From Bhargavaea beijingensis (GTDB taxonomy: Bacteria; Bacillota; Bacilli; Bacillales_A; Planococcaceae), in the NCBI RefSeq assembly GCF_900101985.1, contig NZ_FNAR01000005.1, forward strand, positions 1 to 64,000: a stretch of DNA of 64,000 bases. Reading direction: 5' to 3'. Every line of letters starts with the position of its first letter. Positions within the stretch are counted from its first letter, which is position 1. The translations under genes and the position numbers were made by a program. This document shows, piece after piece, positions 38,166 through 47,757 of this stretch. The notes under the pieces were generated by a model. The model did no database searches, was not told the DNA's origin, and worked only from the letters and a program-made list of their open reading frames with translations.

Positions 38166-39236
38166 ATGTCAAAAGCATATGAACAGGCCGGCGTAAACAT
38201 CGAAGCCGGATATGAGTCGGTCGAGCGGATGAAATCCCACGTCGCCCGCACGGAGCGGAAGGGTGTCATGGGTGCGTTCGGCGGATTCGGCGGGATGTTC
38301 GACCTGTCCGGGCTCGGTTACAGCCAGCCGGTCCTCGTTTCGGGGACAGACGGCGTCGGCACGAAGCTGAAAGTCGCCTTTATGGCGGACAAGCACGACA
38401 CAATCGGCGTCGACTGCGTCGCGATGTGCGTGAACGATATCGTCGCACAGGGCGCTGAGCCGCTTTATTTCCTCGACTATGTCGCCCTCGGCAAGGCCGT
38501 CCCGGCACGGGTCGAAGCGATCGTCAAAGGCGTCGCGGACGGCTGCGTCCAGGCCGGAGCGGCGCTGATCGGCGGCGAGACCGCGGAGATGCCCGGACTG
38601 TATGACGAGGACGAATACGACCTCGCCGGATTCGCGGTGGGCGCTGTCGAGAAAAAGGACATCATCACCGGCAAAAAAGTCGCGGAAGGCGATGTTCTCG
38701 TCGGAATCGCGTCCAGCGGCATCCATTCGAATGGCTACTCGCTTGTCCGGAAAATCGTCTTTGAGCAGTTGGGTGTCAAGGCGGACGAGCCGGTTCCGGG
38801 ATACGGGGAGCTGGGGAATTCGGCGGAAGCGCTGCTGACGCCGACGAAAATCTATGCGAAGCCGGTTCTGGAGATGGCCCGGAGCCTGGACGTCCACGGC
38901 ATGGCGCACGTGACGGGCGGCGGTTTCTATGAAAACGTCCCGCGCATGCTGCCGGAAGGCCTGGCCGCCGAGATCGACCTCGGCTCGTGGGACGTGCTCC
39001 CGGTGTTCCGCATGCTGAAGGAAAAAGGCGGTCTTGCCGACCGCGATCTGTACTCCGTCTTCAACATGGGTATCGGATTCATCGTCGCCCTCCCGGAATC
39101 GGAAGCGGCGGAAGCGATCCGCATCGCGGAAGCCCATGGCGAGAAGGCATCGGTCATCGGCCGCGTCGTCGCGGGCGAAGGCGTCCGGTTCAACGGGGAA
39201 CATGACGGTACGCTTACCGGAGGTCCGGAAGCATGA
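38166..39236 (+). CDS. purM: Phosphoribosylformylglycinamidine cyclo-ligase (AIR synthetase)
   Basis: A 356-residue PurM/SelD-superfamily enzyme closing the imidazole ring of FGAM to give [26 protein letters not shown] and [11 protein letters not shown] are intact. AAGAGGAGG precedes the ATG. It overlaps purN by four bases. Confidence 0.96.
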   Translation: MSKAYEQAGVNIEAGYESVERMKSHVARTERKGVMGAFGGFGGMFDLSGLGYSQPVLVSGTDGVGTKLKVAFMADKHDTIGVDCVAMCVNDIVAQGAEPLYFLDYVALGKAVPARVEAIVKGVADGCVQAGAALIGGETAEMPGLYDEDEYDLAGFAVGAVEKKDIITGKKVAEGDVLVGIASSGIHSNGYSLVRKIVFEQLGVKADEPVPGYGELGNSAEALLTPTKIYAKPVLEMARSLDVHGMAHVTGGGFYENVPRMLPEGLAAEIDLGSWDVLPVFRMLKEKGGLADRDLYSVFNMGIGFIVALPESEAAEAIRIAEAHGEKASVIGRVVAGEGVRFNGEHDGTLTGGPEA

Positions 39237-39820
39237 GCCGGAAACCCCGCATCGCCGTTTTCGCATCGGGAAGCGGCTCGAACTTCGAAGCCATCGCCCG
39301 GGCGGCGGCAGACGGCGAACTGGAAGCGGAAGTCGTGCTTCTCGTCACCGACAAGCCGCTCGCGAAAGTGATGGAGCGGGCGGAGCGGTTCCGCATCCCG
39401 TCCGTCGCCTTTAATCCGAAAGCCTACCCGGACAAGGCCGCCTATGAGCAAACCGTCCTCGGGCGGCTCCGGGAAGAGGAAGTGGACTGGATCGCCCTGG
39501 CCGGCTACATGCGTCTCGTCGGCCCGACATTGCTCGAAGCCTATCCGAACCGCATCATCAACATCCACCCGTCGCTCCTCCCGGCGTTCCCGGGAAAGGA
39601 CGCGATCGGCCAGGCGATGGACGCCGGAGTGGATGTGACCGGTGTCACCGTCCATTATGTCGATGAAGGCATGGACACCGGCCCGGCGATTCTCCAGCGC
39701 GAAGTCCCCGTTGTGGCGGGTGACCGCGAAAAGACCGAAGCCGCCATCCACGCGGTCGAGCACGGTCTTTATAAGGAAGCTTTGCGGAAAGTGCTGGCAG
39801 AGAGTGCGGTAACGGAGTAG
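39233..39820 (+). CDS. purN: Glycinamide ribonucleotide transformylase
   Basis: A 195-residue folate-dependent enzyme formylating GAR. Asn110, His112 ([13 protein letters not shown]) and Asp148 (DEGMDTGP) form the catalytic set. It overlaps purM by four bases. A 135-base gap with a hairpin separates it from purH. Confidence 0.95.
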   Translation: MSRKPRIAVFASGSGSNFEAIARAAADGELEAEVVLLVTDKPLAKVMERAERFRIPSVAFNPKAYPDKAAYEQTVLGRLREEEVDWIALAGYMRLVGPTLLEAYPNRIINIHPSLLPAFPGKDAIGQAMDAGVDVTGVTVHYVDEGMDTGPAILQREVPVVAGDREKTEAAIHAVEHGLYKEALRKVLAESAVTE

Positions 39821-39904
39821 GGGTGTGTCTAGTGCGAGAGTGACGATTGTCCCTCTGAAAGTGACGGACCGCTCCGCTTCCGGATCTGAAGACTATACAA
39901 TAGG

Positions 39905-39927
39905 CGCCGGCACTTAAAAAGCCGGCG
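39905..39927 (+). promoter_or_regulatory. Hairpin between purN and purH
   Basis: CGCCGGC/GCCGGCG with a nine-base loop, followed by TTCTGATTT, 25 bases before the purH start. The U-run is weak, so it may be a partial terminator or a processing/stability element inside the operon. Confidence 0.45.
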
Positions 39928-39955
39928 TTCTGATTTACATAAGGAGGCCCCAACC

Positions 39956-41491
39956 GTGAAAAAACGAGCATTGCTCAGCGTATCGGATAAATCCGGCGTC
40001 CTCGAGTTCGCGAAAGAACTTGAAGGACTCGGCTATGAGATCCTGTCGACCGGCGGGACGATGAACCATCTGAAGGAAAACGGCGTCGCCGTCACCGCAG
40101 TCGGGGATGTGACCGGCTTCCCGGAAATCCTCGGGGGACGCGTCAAGACGCTCCATCCATATATCCATGGCGGCCTGCTCGCCAAGCATGACGACCCGGA
40201 ACACCAGGCCGAACTGGAGGAGCACGGCATCCTTCCGATTGACATCGTCTGTGTGAACCTGTATCCGTTCAAGTCGACGATTTCAAAGCCGGACGTGACG
40301 GTCGAAGATGCCATCGAGAACATCGACATCGGCGGCCCGACGATGTTGCGCGCATCCGCGAAAAACCATGCCTATCTGACGGTTCTCGTCGACTCCGCAG
40401 ATTACCCGGCGGTTCTGGAAGAGCTGAAGAAAGACGGGGCGACCGCGCTTGAAACCCGCCGTCGCCTTGCGGCAAAAGTGTTCCGCCACACAGCGGCATA
40501 CGACGCGCTCATCTCCGGCTACCTGACTGATCTGGTCGGCGAAGAATTCCCGGAAAGCGTCACGATGACCTACGAACTCACGCAGCCGCTCCGCTACGGT
40601 GAGAACCCGCACCAGAAAGCGGCCTTCTACAGCCGCCCGCTCGGCGGGAAGTTCTCGATCGCCCGTGCGGAACAGCTTCACGGGAAGGAGCTCTCCTACA
40701 ACAACATCCAGGACGCCAATGCCGCGATCGGCATCGTCCGCGAATTCAGCGAGCCTGCTGCTGTCGCGGTCAAGCACATGAACCCTTGCGGCGTGGGAAC
40801 GGCCTCCACCCTTTCCGATGCGTTCAAGGCAGCCTACGAAGCGGATCCTGTCTCGATTTTCGGCGGAATCATCGCGCTGAACCGTGAAGTCGATGCGGCG
40901 ACGGCCGAGCAACTGGCGGGCATCTTCCTCGAGATCATCATCGCGCCGGGCTACACCGACGAAGCGTTTGAGATTCTGACACAAAAGAAAAACATCCGCC
41001 TCCTGAAGCTGGACGGGGCGGAAGGCGAGCGCGACGAGTGGACGACCGTCTCCGTCGAGGGCGGCCTCCTCATGCAGAATCCGGACATCGCCTCTCTTGA
41101 TGATGCAGACATCAAAGTCGCCACGAAGCGTGAGCCGACCGAAGAAGAATGGGAAGCGCTGAAGCTTGGCTGGAAAGTCGTCAAACATGTGAAGTCGAAC
41201 GCCATTGTCGTCTCCGACGCCAACCGCACGCTCGGCGTCGGTGCCGGACAGATGAACCGTGTCGGCGCGGCCAAGATCGCACTCGAGCAGGCCGGCGACC
41301 GGGCGAAAGGCGCAGGCCTCGCGTCCGACGCCTTCTTCCCGATGGACGACACCGTCGAAGCGGCTGCCAAAGCCGGCATCACGGCGATCATCCAGCCGGG
41401 CGGCTCGAAAAAAGACGAAGACTCCATCAGGAAAGCCGACGAATACGGCATCGCGATGGTGTTCACCGGCATCCGCCATTTCAAGCACTGA
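39956..41491 (+). CDS. purH: Bifunctional AICAR transformylase / IMP cyclohydrolase
   Basis: A 511-residue fusion catalysing the last two steps to IMP. The N-terminal MGS-like cyclohydrolase domain has GGRVKTLHP (Lys64). The C-terminal transformylase has the catalytic Lys273-His274 pair ([10 protein letters not shown]). Here the start codon is GTG, preceded by AAGGAGG. Length matches the family. Confidence 0.96.
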   Translation: MKKRALLSVSDKSGVLEFAKELEGLGYEILSTGGTMNHLKENGVAVTAVGDVTGFPEILGGRVKTLHPYIHGGLLAKHDDPEHQAELEEHGILPIDIVCVNLYPFKSTISKPDVTVEDAIENIDIGGPTMLRASAKNHAYLTVLVDSADYPAVLEELKKDGATALETRRRLAAKVFRHTAAYDALISGYLTDLVGEEFPESVTMTYELTQPLRYGENPHQKAAFYSRPLGGKFSIARAEQLHGKELSYNNIQDANAAIGIVREFSEPAAVAVKHMNPCGVGTASTLSDAFKAAYEADPVSIFGGIIALNREVDAATAEQLAGIFLEIIIAPGYTDEAFEILTQKKNIRLLKLDGAEGERDEWTTVSVEGGLLMQNPDIASLDDADIKVATKREPTEEEWEALKLGWKVVKHVKSNAIVVSDANRTLGVGAGQMNRVGAAKIALEQAGDRAKGAGLASDAFFPMDDTVEAAAKAGITAIIQPGGSKKDEDSIRKADEYGIAMVFTGIRHFKH

Positions 41492-41524
41492 TTCCCGGCG
41501 GGCCGAGTGTTAAGCAAACAAAGA

Positions 41525-41557
41525 AAAACAACCTGCCGGATGTGCAGGTTGTTTTCA
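41525..41557 (+). promoter_or_regulatory. Terminator-like hairpin between purH and purD
   Basis: AAAACAACCTGC/GCAGGTTGTTTT around a short loop, directly before the purD ribosome binding site. It has the form of an intrinsic terminator and may lower purD expression relative to upstream genes. Confidence 0.6.
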
Positions 41558-41573
41558 TAAGGAGTGAACGCAA

Positions 41574-42833
41574 ATGGATGTACTGGTCATCGGAAGCGGC
41601 GGCCGCGAGCACGCGCTCGTCCGCCAGTTCAAGAAATCCCCATCGGTCGGCAAGGTCTACGTCGCACCGGGCAATGATGGCATGCGTGAAGACGCCCAAA
41701 TGGTCCCGATCGGCGTCATGGAGTTCGGCAAGCTCGCCGATTTCGCGAAAGAAAACAACATCGGCCTGACATTTGTCGGTCCGGAGCAGCCGCTTGCCGG
41801 CGGCATCGTCGATCATTTCCGTGAGGCGGGCCTCCGCATCTTCGGACCCGACAAAGCAGCCGCCCGGCTGGAAGGCTCCAAGGCATTTGCTAAAGAGCTC
41901 ATGAAGACATACAACATCCCGACGGCGAAGTACGAGACGTTCACCGATGAGGAGCAGGCAAAAGAATACATCCGCGAACAGGGCGCGCCGATCGTCATCA
42001 AGGCGGACGGGCTTGCGGCAGGAAAGGGCGTCGTCGTCGCGATGACACCGGATGAAGCGCTGGAGGCAGTCGACGACATGATCGGCGGCCGCAAGTTCGG
42101 CGACTCCTCCTCCCGTGTGGTCATCGAGGAATTCCTTGAAGGGGAAGAGTTCAGCTACATGTCTTTCGTCCACGGCGGCAAGATTTTCCCGATGCCGATG
42201 TCACAGGACCATAAACGTGCGTTCGATCATGACGAAGGCCCGAACACGGGCGGCATGGGCGCCTATTCCCCGGTGCCTCATTTGCCGGAAGACGCCGTCC
42301 GCACGGCTCACGAACAGATTGTCGAAGCGACCGTCCGTGCGATGGATGCGGAAGGCACGCCGTTCACCGGCATCCTGTATGCCGGCCTGATCTTAACCGA
42401 AGACGGCCCGAAAACGATCGAATTCAACGCACGCTTCGGGGATCCGGAAACCCAGGTCGTCCTGCCGCAGCTAAAATCCGACCTTGCGGCATTCCTGGTG
42501 GCCCTCCTGGACGGCAAACCGATTGAACCCGAATGGGAAGAAGGCGCCCGCCTCGGCGTGGTCATCGCCGCGGACGGCTATCCGGGCGATGTTCAGAAAG
42601 GAGCACTGCTTCCAGACCTGAAACCTTTGGAAAAAGCCGGGCTCGATGTGTTCCATGCCGGAACAAAAGCGGATGGTGAACGCTATGCCGGAAACGGCGG
42701 CCGCGTCATCCTCGTCTCCGCGGAAGGCGAGAGCCTCGGGGAAGCAAGCAAAAAAGCATACGCCGCACTTGACTCGATGGAATGGAACGGATTCTTCTAC
42801 CGCTCCGACATCGGGAAACGCGCGATGAAATAA
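41574..42833 (+). CDS. purD: Phosphoribosylamine-glycine ligase (GAR synthetase)
   Basis: A 419-residue ATP-grasp enzyme making GAR from phosphoribosylamine, glycine and ATP. The start VIGSGGREHAL, GPEQPLAGGIVD, KADGLAAGKGVVVA and HDEGPNTGGMGAYSP motifs are intact. ATAAGGAG precedes the ATG. Last gene of the operon, with a strong terminator after it. Confidence 0.96.
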   Translation: MDVLVIGSGGREHALVRQFKKSPSVGKVYVAPGNDGMREDAQMVPIGVMEFGKLADFAKENNIGLTFVGPEQPLAGGIVDHFREAGLRIFGPDKAAARLEGSKAFAKELMKTYNIPTAKYETFTDEEQAKEYIREQGAPIVIKADGLAAGKGVVVAMTPDEALEAVDDMIGGRKFGDSSSRVVIEEFLEGEEFSYMSFVHGGKIFPMPMSQDHKRAFDHDEGPNTGGMGAYSPVPHLPEDAVRTAHEQIVEATVRAMDAEGTPFTGILYAGLILTEDGPKTIEFNARFGDPETQVVLPQLKSDLAAFLVALLDGKPIEPEWEEGARLGVVIAADGYPGDVQKGALLPDLKPLEKAGLDVFHAGTKADGERYAGNGGRVILVSAEGESLGEASKKAYAALDSMEWNGFFYRSDIGKRAMK

Positions 42834-42838
42834 GAAAA

Positions 42839-42866
42839 AAGCCGTCCCGTTTGGGGCGGCTTTTGG
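42839..42866. terminator. Terminator of the pur operon
   Basis: GCCGTCCC/GGGGCGGC around a short loop, with A-run and U-run flanks, usable from both strands; it also faces the convergent DUF2892 gene. Confidence 0.9.
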
Positions 42867-42966
42867 TTGAATGATGCTGGTCAACCCTTACAATATTCAG
42901 AAAAATACGATAGAATAGAGAGAAGGGGAGAACCAAAAACGGACGGGCAATGCCGTCCGCCGGTTT

Positions 42967-43404
42967 TCAGATGGATTGCATGGGGTCTTTTTTCTGGCCT
43001 TGCCCGGAGCTGCCGGTGTTTTTGTAAGCGGATTCATCCTGTCCGGATGGCACATTCTGTTCCGACCCGGCGCCGTCGAAACCGCCGTACGAGAACGCCT
43101 GGATCTTCTCGCCGGATTCACCGGACTCTGTACCGCCCCCGGACACGGCCGGCAGTGTGCCGCCGCTGACTTCCGGCTTCATCAGGGCGTCCATGCCGCC
43201 GCTCATCATTTCCTTCATCGGGCAATATCGGGTGATCCCTTCGGCAGTCTTGCAGGCGCCGGACAGGACAAGGATCGGGCCGGCCATGCTGCGGGGATCC
43301 CGGATCATGCGCGACGTGCCCCAGGCAAGCATCGCGAGTCCGGAGCTGATGCGGAGGTAGGCGCTTTTTGTACCGACGTTGATTGTCTGGTCAGTTGGTT
43401 TCAT
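42967..43404 (-). CDS. DUF2892 (YgaP transmembrane-like) protein
   Basis: A 145-residue protein. Residues 1-70 fit the DUF2892 inner-membrane domain, with two short hydrophobic segments around SSGLAMLAWGTS and SMAGPILVLSGACKTAEGITRYCP and conserved cysteines. The C-terminal 70 residues are polar and rich in Gly, Ser and Gln, likely disordered. GGGAGGAGAAG precedes the ATG. It is convergent to purD and divergent from yerA. Its function is unknown. Confidence 0.8.
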   Translation of the reverse strand: MKPTDQTINVGTKSAYLRISSGLAMLAWGTSRMIRDPRSMAGPILVLSGACKTAEGITRYCPMKEMMSGGMDALMKPEVSGGTLPAVSGGGTESGESGEKIQAFSYGGFDGAGSEQNVPSGQDESAYKNTGSSGQGQKKDPMQSI

Positions 43405-43423
43405 AGAAAACTTCTCCTCCCGA

Positions 43424-43453
43424 ACACACGGTTTCGGCCGCGTGTCTTTTTTT
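43424..43453 (+). terminator. Terminator-like hairpin upstream of yerA
   Basis: ACACACGG/CCGCGTGT (one mismatch) followed by C and seven U residues on the plus strand. It ends where the yerA -35 box begins, and could insulate that promoter. Confidence 0.6.
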
Positions 43454-43480
43454 AACTTTCACGCTGTGATAAGATAAAGT
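43452..43480 (+). promoter_or_regulatory. Promoter of yerA
   Basis: TTAACT, 17 bases, TAAAGT, about 30 bases before the coding start. Confidence 0.6.
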
Positions 43481-43509
43481 AACAGATAGACAGTCAGGGG
43501 GCAGCAACG

Positions 43510-45240
43510 ATGGCTCAAGCACCATGGAAAATCAGGGAGCTCCGTAACCACACTGCGATCATCGACGGCAGGCGGGCGCCGGATCTCCTGATTACAAATG
43601 CTACATACCTGCACGGAATCCTGAAGAAATGGATTTCCGGAAACATCTGGATCTCGGGCGACCGGATCGTTTACGCAGGCGCAGATATGCCGAAAAAAAC
43701 GGATGGCACGGAAGTGGTCGATGCTTCCGGCAAGATGATCGTGCCGGGTTATATCGAGCCGCATGTGCATCCATACCAATTATATAATCCCCTATCTTTT
43801 GCGGAATATGCATCCCGACGGGGAACAACGACCTTTATCTCGGACAATAGCGTTCTTTTTTTGACGATGGAGAATTGGAAAGCGTTTGCAATCCTTGACC
43901 AGCTCAAGGAATTGCCGTTTTCCTTCTACTGGTGGTCCCGGTTTGATTCGCAGACTGAGATGGATAAAGAAGAGGAACTGTACACGACGCAGTCGGTCGG
44001 CGAATGGATGGCGCGCCCAGACGTCCTCATGGGAGGGGAACTCACCGCCTGGCCGCGGCTTCTCGCGGGCGATGACCAGATGCTGTACTGGATGCAGAAC
44101 GCCAAGCAGGCCGGCATGAAAATGGAAGCCCATCTTCCGGGCGCTTCCGAGCGGACGCTCGCCCGGCTCCGCCTTCTGGGGGCGGACGGCGATCACGAGG
44201 CGATGACGGCGGAAGAAGTGGAACGGCGCATCCTGCAGGGCTACGCCGTGACACTCCGCTATTCATCCATCCGGCCGGATCTTCCGGAGATGCTGAAAGG
44301 CATCTTGGAAAAGGATCTCAACATCCTCGACCACCTCATGATGACAACCGATGGCTCGACGCCTTCGTTCCATGAAGATGGCGTCATGGACAAGTGCATC
44401 CAGGCCGCGCTGGACGTCGGCGTCAAGCCGGAAGATGCGTATGCGATGGCGACCTACAATATTGCGCGCTATTACGATATGGAAAACCTGCACGGCCTGA
44501 TCGCGACCGGGCGGTATGCGGACCTGAACTTCCTGGAGAATGCGGAAAATCCGGTGCCGACAGATGTCTTGTCCAAAGGTGTCTGGATGAAGCGGGACGG
44601 AGAAGATGCCTATGAATTCCCGGAAATCGACTGGTCGTGGCTGGAGCCTTATCATCCGCCGTACGAGCTGGATGAAAACGACTTCCAGTTCTCGTTCCCG
44701 TTCGGAATCGAGATGCTGAACGACGTCATCACGAAACCGTATAGCGTCAATGTCGACCCTTCCGATCAGAAGTTGCCGTCCGGCCAGGACCAGAGTTTCC
44801 TTCTCCTGATCGACCGTGAGGGCAATTGGCGGGTGAACACACTCATCAAGGGATTCGCGGACGATGTTCTCGGCTTTGCGACGTCCTACTCCAACACGGG
44901 GGACATCATCATGATCGGCAAGAACATGGCCGACATGAAGCTCGCATTCGACCGCCTGAAAGAAATCGGCGGAGGAATGGCGCTTGCCGGGAACGGTAAA
45001 ATCATTGCGGAGCTTCCGCTTAAGCTCGGCGGCCTGATGTCAGATCTTCCGATGGAGCAACTGATCACCCAGGAAAAGAAGCTGAAAGACGAACTGAAGG
45101 AGCGCGGATACAAGCACGGGGATGCGGTCTACACGCTCCTGTTCCTTCAGGCGACCCATCTGCCGTATGTCCGCATCACGCAAAAAGGCATTTATGATGT
45201 CATGAACGGCAAAGTGATGTTTCCCGCACTCATGCGGTAG
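43510..45240 (+). CDS. yerA: Adenine deaminase-like amidohydrolase (YerA)
   Basis: A 576-residue amidohydrolase of the adenine deaminase/YerA type. The metal-binding start of the barrel is VPGYIEPHVHPYQLY, with further family blocks MEAHLPGAS (metal His) and DLNFL near the end of the barrel. The C-terminal adenine deaminase domain follows from about residue 400. It probably deaminates adenine or a related base to feed salvage, in keeping with the pur neighbourhood; B. subtilis YerA activity is not firmly assigned. Order yerA-yerB-yerC is as in B. subtilis. Confidence 0.85.
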   Translation: MAQAPWKIRELRNHTAIIDGRRAPDLLITNATYLHGILKKWISGNIWISGDRIVYAGADMPKKTDGTEVVDASGKMIVPGYIEPHVHPYQLYNPLSFAEYASRRGTTTFISDNSVLFLTMENWKAFAILDQLKELPFSFYWWSRFDSQTEMDKEEELYTTQSVGEWMARPDVLMGGELTAWPRLLAGDDQMLYWMQNAKQAGMKMEAHLPGASERTLARLRLLGADGDHEAMTAEEVERRILQGYAVTLRYSSIRPDLPEMLKGILEKDLNILDHLMMTTDGSTPSFHEDGVMDKCIQAALDVGVKPEDAYAMATYNIARYYDMENLHGLIATGRYADLNFLENAENPVPTDVLSKGVWMKRDGEDAYEFPEIDWSWLEPYHPPYELDENDFQFSFPFGIEMLNDVITKPYSVNVDPSDQKLPSGQDQSFLLLIDREGNWRVNTLIKGFADDVLGFATSYSNTGDIIMIGKNMADMKLAFDRLKEIGGGMALAGNGKIIAELPLKLGGLMSDLPMEQLITQEKKLKDELKERGYKHGDAVYTLLFLQATHLPYVRITQKGIYDVMNGKVMFPALMR

Positions 45241-45293
45241 GACAAGGCCGGCATATACATGGATGACTGAGTTCACGCATAGGGGGAACTGAT

Positions 45294-46304
45294 TTGAAGA
45301 AAAGGAACTGGATCGCGGCGGCTGCCGTTGGGGCCCTGCTTGCCGGCTGTTCGGAAAACACAGATGATGCGCCCGGCTCCGGCAAACCGGATGAAGCCAT
45401 GGTAGACACCACTTATACAGAGCCGTTTACGGGGTTGGAGGCTGAAGAAGTTCCGGATATGCGCCCGGTGATCGCGACCATCAACAACCATCCGAAAGCG
45501 CGGCCGCAGTCGGGCCTTTCGGAAGCGGATGTCGTCTATGAAATGCTGGCTGAAGGAGACATTACCCGGCTCCTGGCGCTTTATCAGTCGGAACTTCCGG
45601 AATCGATCGGACCGGTGCGGAGCGCCCGCGATTATTTCGTGGAACTGGCCGCGGCCCACAATGCACTTTATCTGGCACACGGCTACAGCCCCGATGCGGA
45701 GACGCTGCTCGAAAAAGGCGCAGTCGACAACTTGAACGGCATGCGCTATGACGGGACGCTGTTCAAGCGCTCGCCTGACCGGGTCGCGCCGCACAATTCG
45801 TATATTACCGGCGACGCGGTGATGGAGGGCGCCCTGGACAGCGGTTTCCGGATGGACAAGCCGGATTCGCCGGACTGGACGTTTGATGCTTCGCCTCCTG
45901 CCGGCGGTGAACCGGCCGGTGAGGCAGAAGTGACCTATGGTGCCGATTCCAATTTCGTGAGCCGCTACGCATTTGATCCGGCGGAAAGTGTTTATTCACG
46001 GGAATCAGGCGGGGCGGAAACGGCGGACCTGGATGACGGCGAGGCGGTCCGCCTGTCGAATATTCTCGTCCTGCAAGTTCCTCACCGCACCGTTGACGGA
46101 AAGGGAAGACGGGCGCTTGATCTGGAGGCGGGCGGCAGCGCGCTCGTCTTCCGGGACGGAAACGTCTATGAGACGACATGGGAAAGCCGCGGCGGCATCC
46201 CGACTGCCATGGACGGAACCGAACCGTTCCCGCTCGCTCCGGGCAAGACATGGATCCACTTCGTGCCGGAAACACCGTCACAGCATGCGACCCACAAACC
46301 GTAA
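45294..46304 (+). CDS. yerB: DUF3048 lipoprotein (YerB-like)
   Basis: A 336-residue exported lipoprotein: signal peptide with lipobox LLAGC (Cys19), acidic linker, then DUF3048 domains (PVIATINNHPKARPQSGLSEAD; IGPVRSARDYFVELA). The start is TTG, with AGGGGG six bases upstream. It is probably anchored outside the membrane; the family's function is unknown. It lies 53 bases after yerA and 31 before yerC. Confidence 0.87.
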   Translation: MKKRNWIAAAAVGALLAGCSENTDDAPGSGKPDEAMVDTTYTEPFTGLEAEEVPDMRPVIATINNHPKARPQSGLSEADVVYEMLAEGDITRLLALYQSELPESIGPVRSARDYFVELAAAHNALYLAHGYSPDAETLLEKGAVDNLNGMRYDGTLFKRSPDRVAPHNSYITGDAVMEGALDSGFRMDKPDSPDWTFDASPPAGGEPAGEAEVTYGADSNFVSRYAFDPAESVYSRESGGAETADLDDGEAVRLSNILVLQVPHRTVDGKGRRALDLEAGGSALVFRDGNVYETTWESRGGIPTAMDGTEPFPLAPGKTWIHFVPETPSQHATHKP

Positions 46305-46335
46305 ATGTTTGAATAGAGACAAAGGAGGTGCCGAT

Positions 46336-46644
46336 ATGGCACTCGAAAAACTGCGCGGCCCACAGACCGACGCCCTGTTCGAGGCGATTCTCGAACTGCG
46401 CGACCTGGACGACTGCTACCGCTTCTTCGATGACCTCGCGACCATCAGCGAGGTCCAGTCGCTCTCGCAGCGGCTGAACGTCGCGCGGATGCTGAAAATG
46501 GGCTACACCTACGAAAACATCAAAAATGAAACCGGCGCCTCCACCGCCACCATTTCCCGCGTCCGGCGCTGCTTCGACTACGGCTCCGGCGGCTACGGCG
46601 AGATCCTGGCCCGCATGGAGAAGAAGGAAGAAGACGTCAAATAA
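46336..46644 (+). CDS. yerC: YerC/TrpR-like DNA-binding protein
   Basis: A 102-residue protein of the TrpR/YerC family with a helix-turn-helix (YTYENIKNETGASTATISRVRRC). It is likely a cytoplasmic transcription regulator, with targets unknown. AAAGGAGGTGCCGAT precedes the ATG. A longer in-frame ORF overlaps yerB but lacks a start signal. A strong terminator closes the yerA-yerB-yerC unit. Confidence 0.88.
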   Translation: MALEKLRGPQTDALFEAILELRDLDDCYRFFDDLATISEVQSLSQRLNVARMLKMGYTYENIKNETGASTATISRVRRCFDYGSGGYGEILARMEKKEEDVK

Positions 46645-46658
46645 CTACCGGACACCAA

Positions 46659-46693
46659 CAAGCTCAGAGCGGATGCTCTGAGCTTGAATTTTT
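46659..46693 (+). terminator. Terminator after yerC
   Basis: A perfect 12-pair stem CAAGCTCAGAGC/GCTCTGAGCTTG with a four-base loop, followed by AATTTTT. Confidence 0.95.
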
Positions 46694-46749
46694 GTGGAAC
46701 GCTATGTGGGAAACCCTTTCTGATGGTTTGCCGTTGAAGTCCCCTTTTG

Positions 46750-46758
46750 TGGTATGAT
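46750..46758 (+). promoter_or_regulatory. Extended -10 element of the RsbR-like gene
   Basis: TGGTATGAT fits a TGN-extended -10 box. I see no good -35 at the right distance, which is common for extended -10 promoters. Confidence 0.45.
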
Positions 46759-46840
46759 TTCCTGGACAACCGGTTCACCATAACTGAATCTCCAAAGATA
46801 TCGACGATACCGATTAACCACTTGGATGGAGGAAGCGGAA

Positions 46841-47701
46841 GTGAAGAAGTACCAAGAGCTCTATAACTTTCTCATGAGTCATGCTATGGAATTAACAGAG
46901 GAATGGTATGAAGGGTTGGATAAAGCCTCTTCAGGAGGCGTCTATACCACGCAGGATCCCCAAGAGCTTGCCGTCCTGAAAAGTCAGAACAACAAGTTCC
47001 ATCGCGGTTTTTTCAAGGTGTTCATCACCGAAGAAGTTTTTTTGAATGAGTTGGAAAACTGGATTGTGATGGTCGCTTCTGACCAAAAACACCTGGAGAC
47101 GCCTTCGACGTTGATCTTACGTGAATTTTACCGGACGCGAAATCAGTATCTCGAGTTAATCAATCAATTTTGGGCTTTGCATGAAGACCGGTATTCGCCT
47201 GCGGATAAAGAGACGTGGGAAAACCTGATGATCGAAACGATGGACAAAGTGACGGTATGGTTTTTCGAAGAGTATGACCGTCACGCTGCCAAGAAGTTGA
47301 ACGCTCATCGGGACCTGATCAACAAGTTAAGTTCACCTGTTATCACGATTACCAAAAAGACAGGATTGTTGCCGCTGATCGGAGATATTGACAGCGAGCG
47401 TGCCAAATATATTCTTGAACACGCGCTGGCACAAAGCAATGAAAGACGGCTTGAACGTCTGTATATCGACTTGTCGGGTGTCGTTACGGTCGATACGATG
47501 GTCGCCCAGCAAATCTTCCAATTGTCCGAGGCATTGACGTTATTGGGGGTTCAGACCATCCTGTGCGGTATACGGCCTGAGATCGCCCAAACGGCTGTTC
47601 ATCTGGGGCTTTCGTTTGAAAACATCCCCACCTATGCAACATTGGAAAATGCCTTGTCCTTGGATATTGAGAAGTACGGTCAAGAACAATACCACGATTA
47701 A
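46841..47701 (+). CDS. RsbR-family stressosome protein (STAS domain)
   Basis: A 286-residue protein with an N-terminal globin-like sensor domain (about 1-155) and a C-terminal STAS domain (about 165-280). The two RsbT phosphorylation sites of B. subtilis RsbRA (Thr171, Thr205) correspond to Ser185 (DIDSERA) and Thr219 (VVDTMVA). It should be part of the 1.8-MDa stressosome controlling SigB. The GTG at 46841 has GGAGGAAGCGGAA upstream. It is an orphan, away from any rsbS/rsbT/sigB genes in this window, and is visibly AT-richer than its neighbours, so it may be acquired. Confidence 0.87.
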   Translation: MKKYQELYNFLMSHAMELTEEWYEGLDKASSGGVYTTQDPQELAVLKSQNNKFHRGFFKVFITEEVFLNELENWIVMVASDQKHLETPSTLILREFYRTRNQYLELINQFWALHEDRYSPADKETWENLMIETMDKVTVWFFEEYDRHAAKKLNAHRDLINKLSSPVITITKKTGLLPLIGDIDSERAKYILEHALAQSNERRLERLYIDLSGVVTVDTMVAQQIFQLSEALTLLGVQTILCGIRPEIAQTAVHLGLSFENIPTYATLENALSLDIEKYGQEQYHD

Positions 47702-47721
47702 AGCTGCTTACTCACATAAAA

Positions 47722-47757
47722 GAACGTCCAGACTAAATCAGTCCGGGCGTCTTTTTC
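47722..47757. terminator. Bidirectional terminator
   Basis: ACGTCC.GACT/AGTC.GGGCGT hairpin between convergent genes; it overlaps the last codons of the metallo-hydrolase gene. AAAAGAA and CTTTTTC flank it. Confidence 0.85.

Noticed and set aside
45973-46335. Extended yerC reading frame overlapping yerB
   Set aside because: The ATG at 46336 has a near-perfect ribosome binding site and gives the YerC length; the upstream part is a shadow of yerB.
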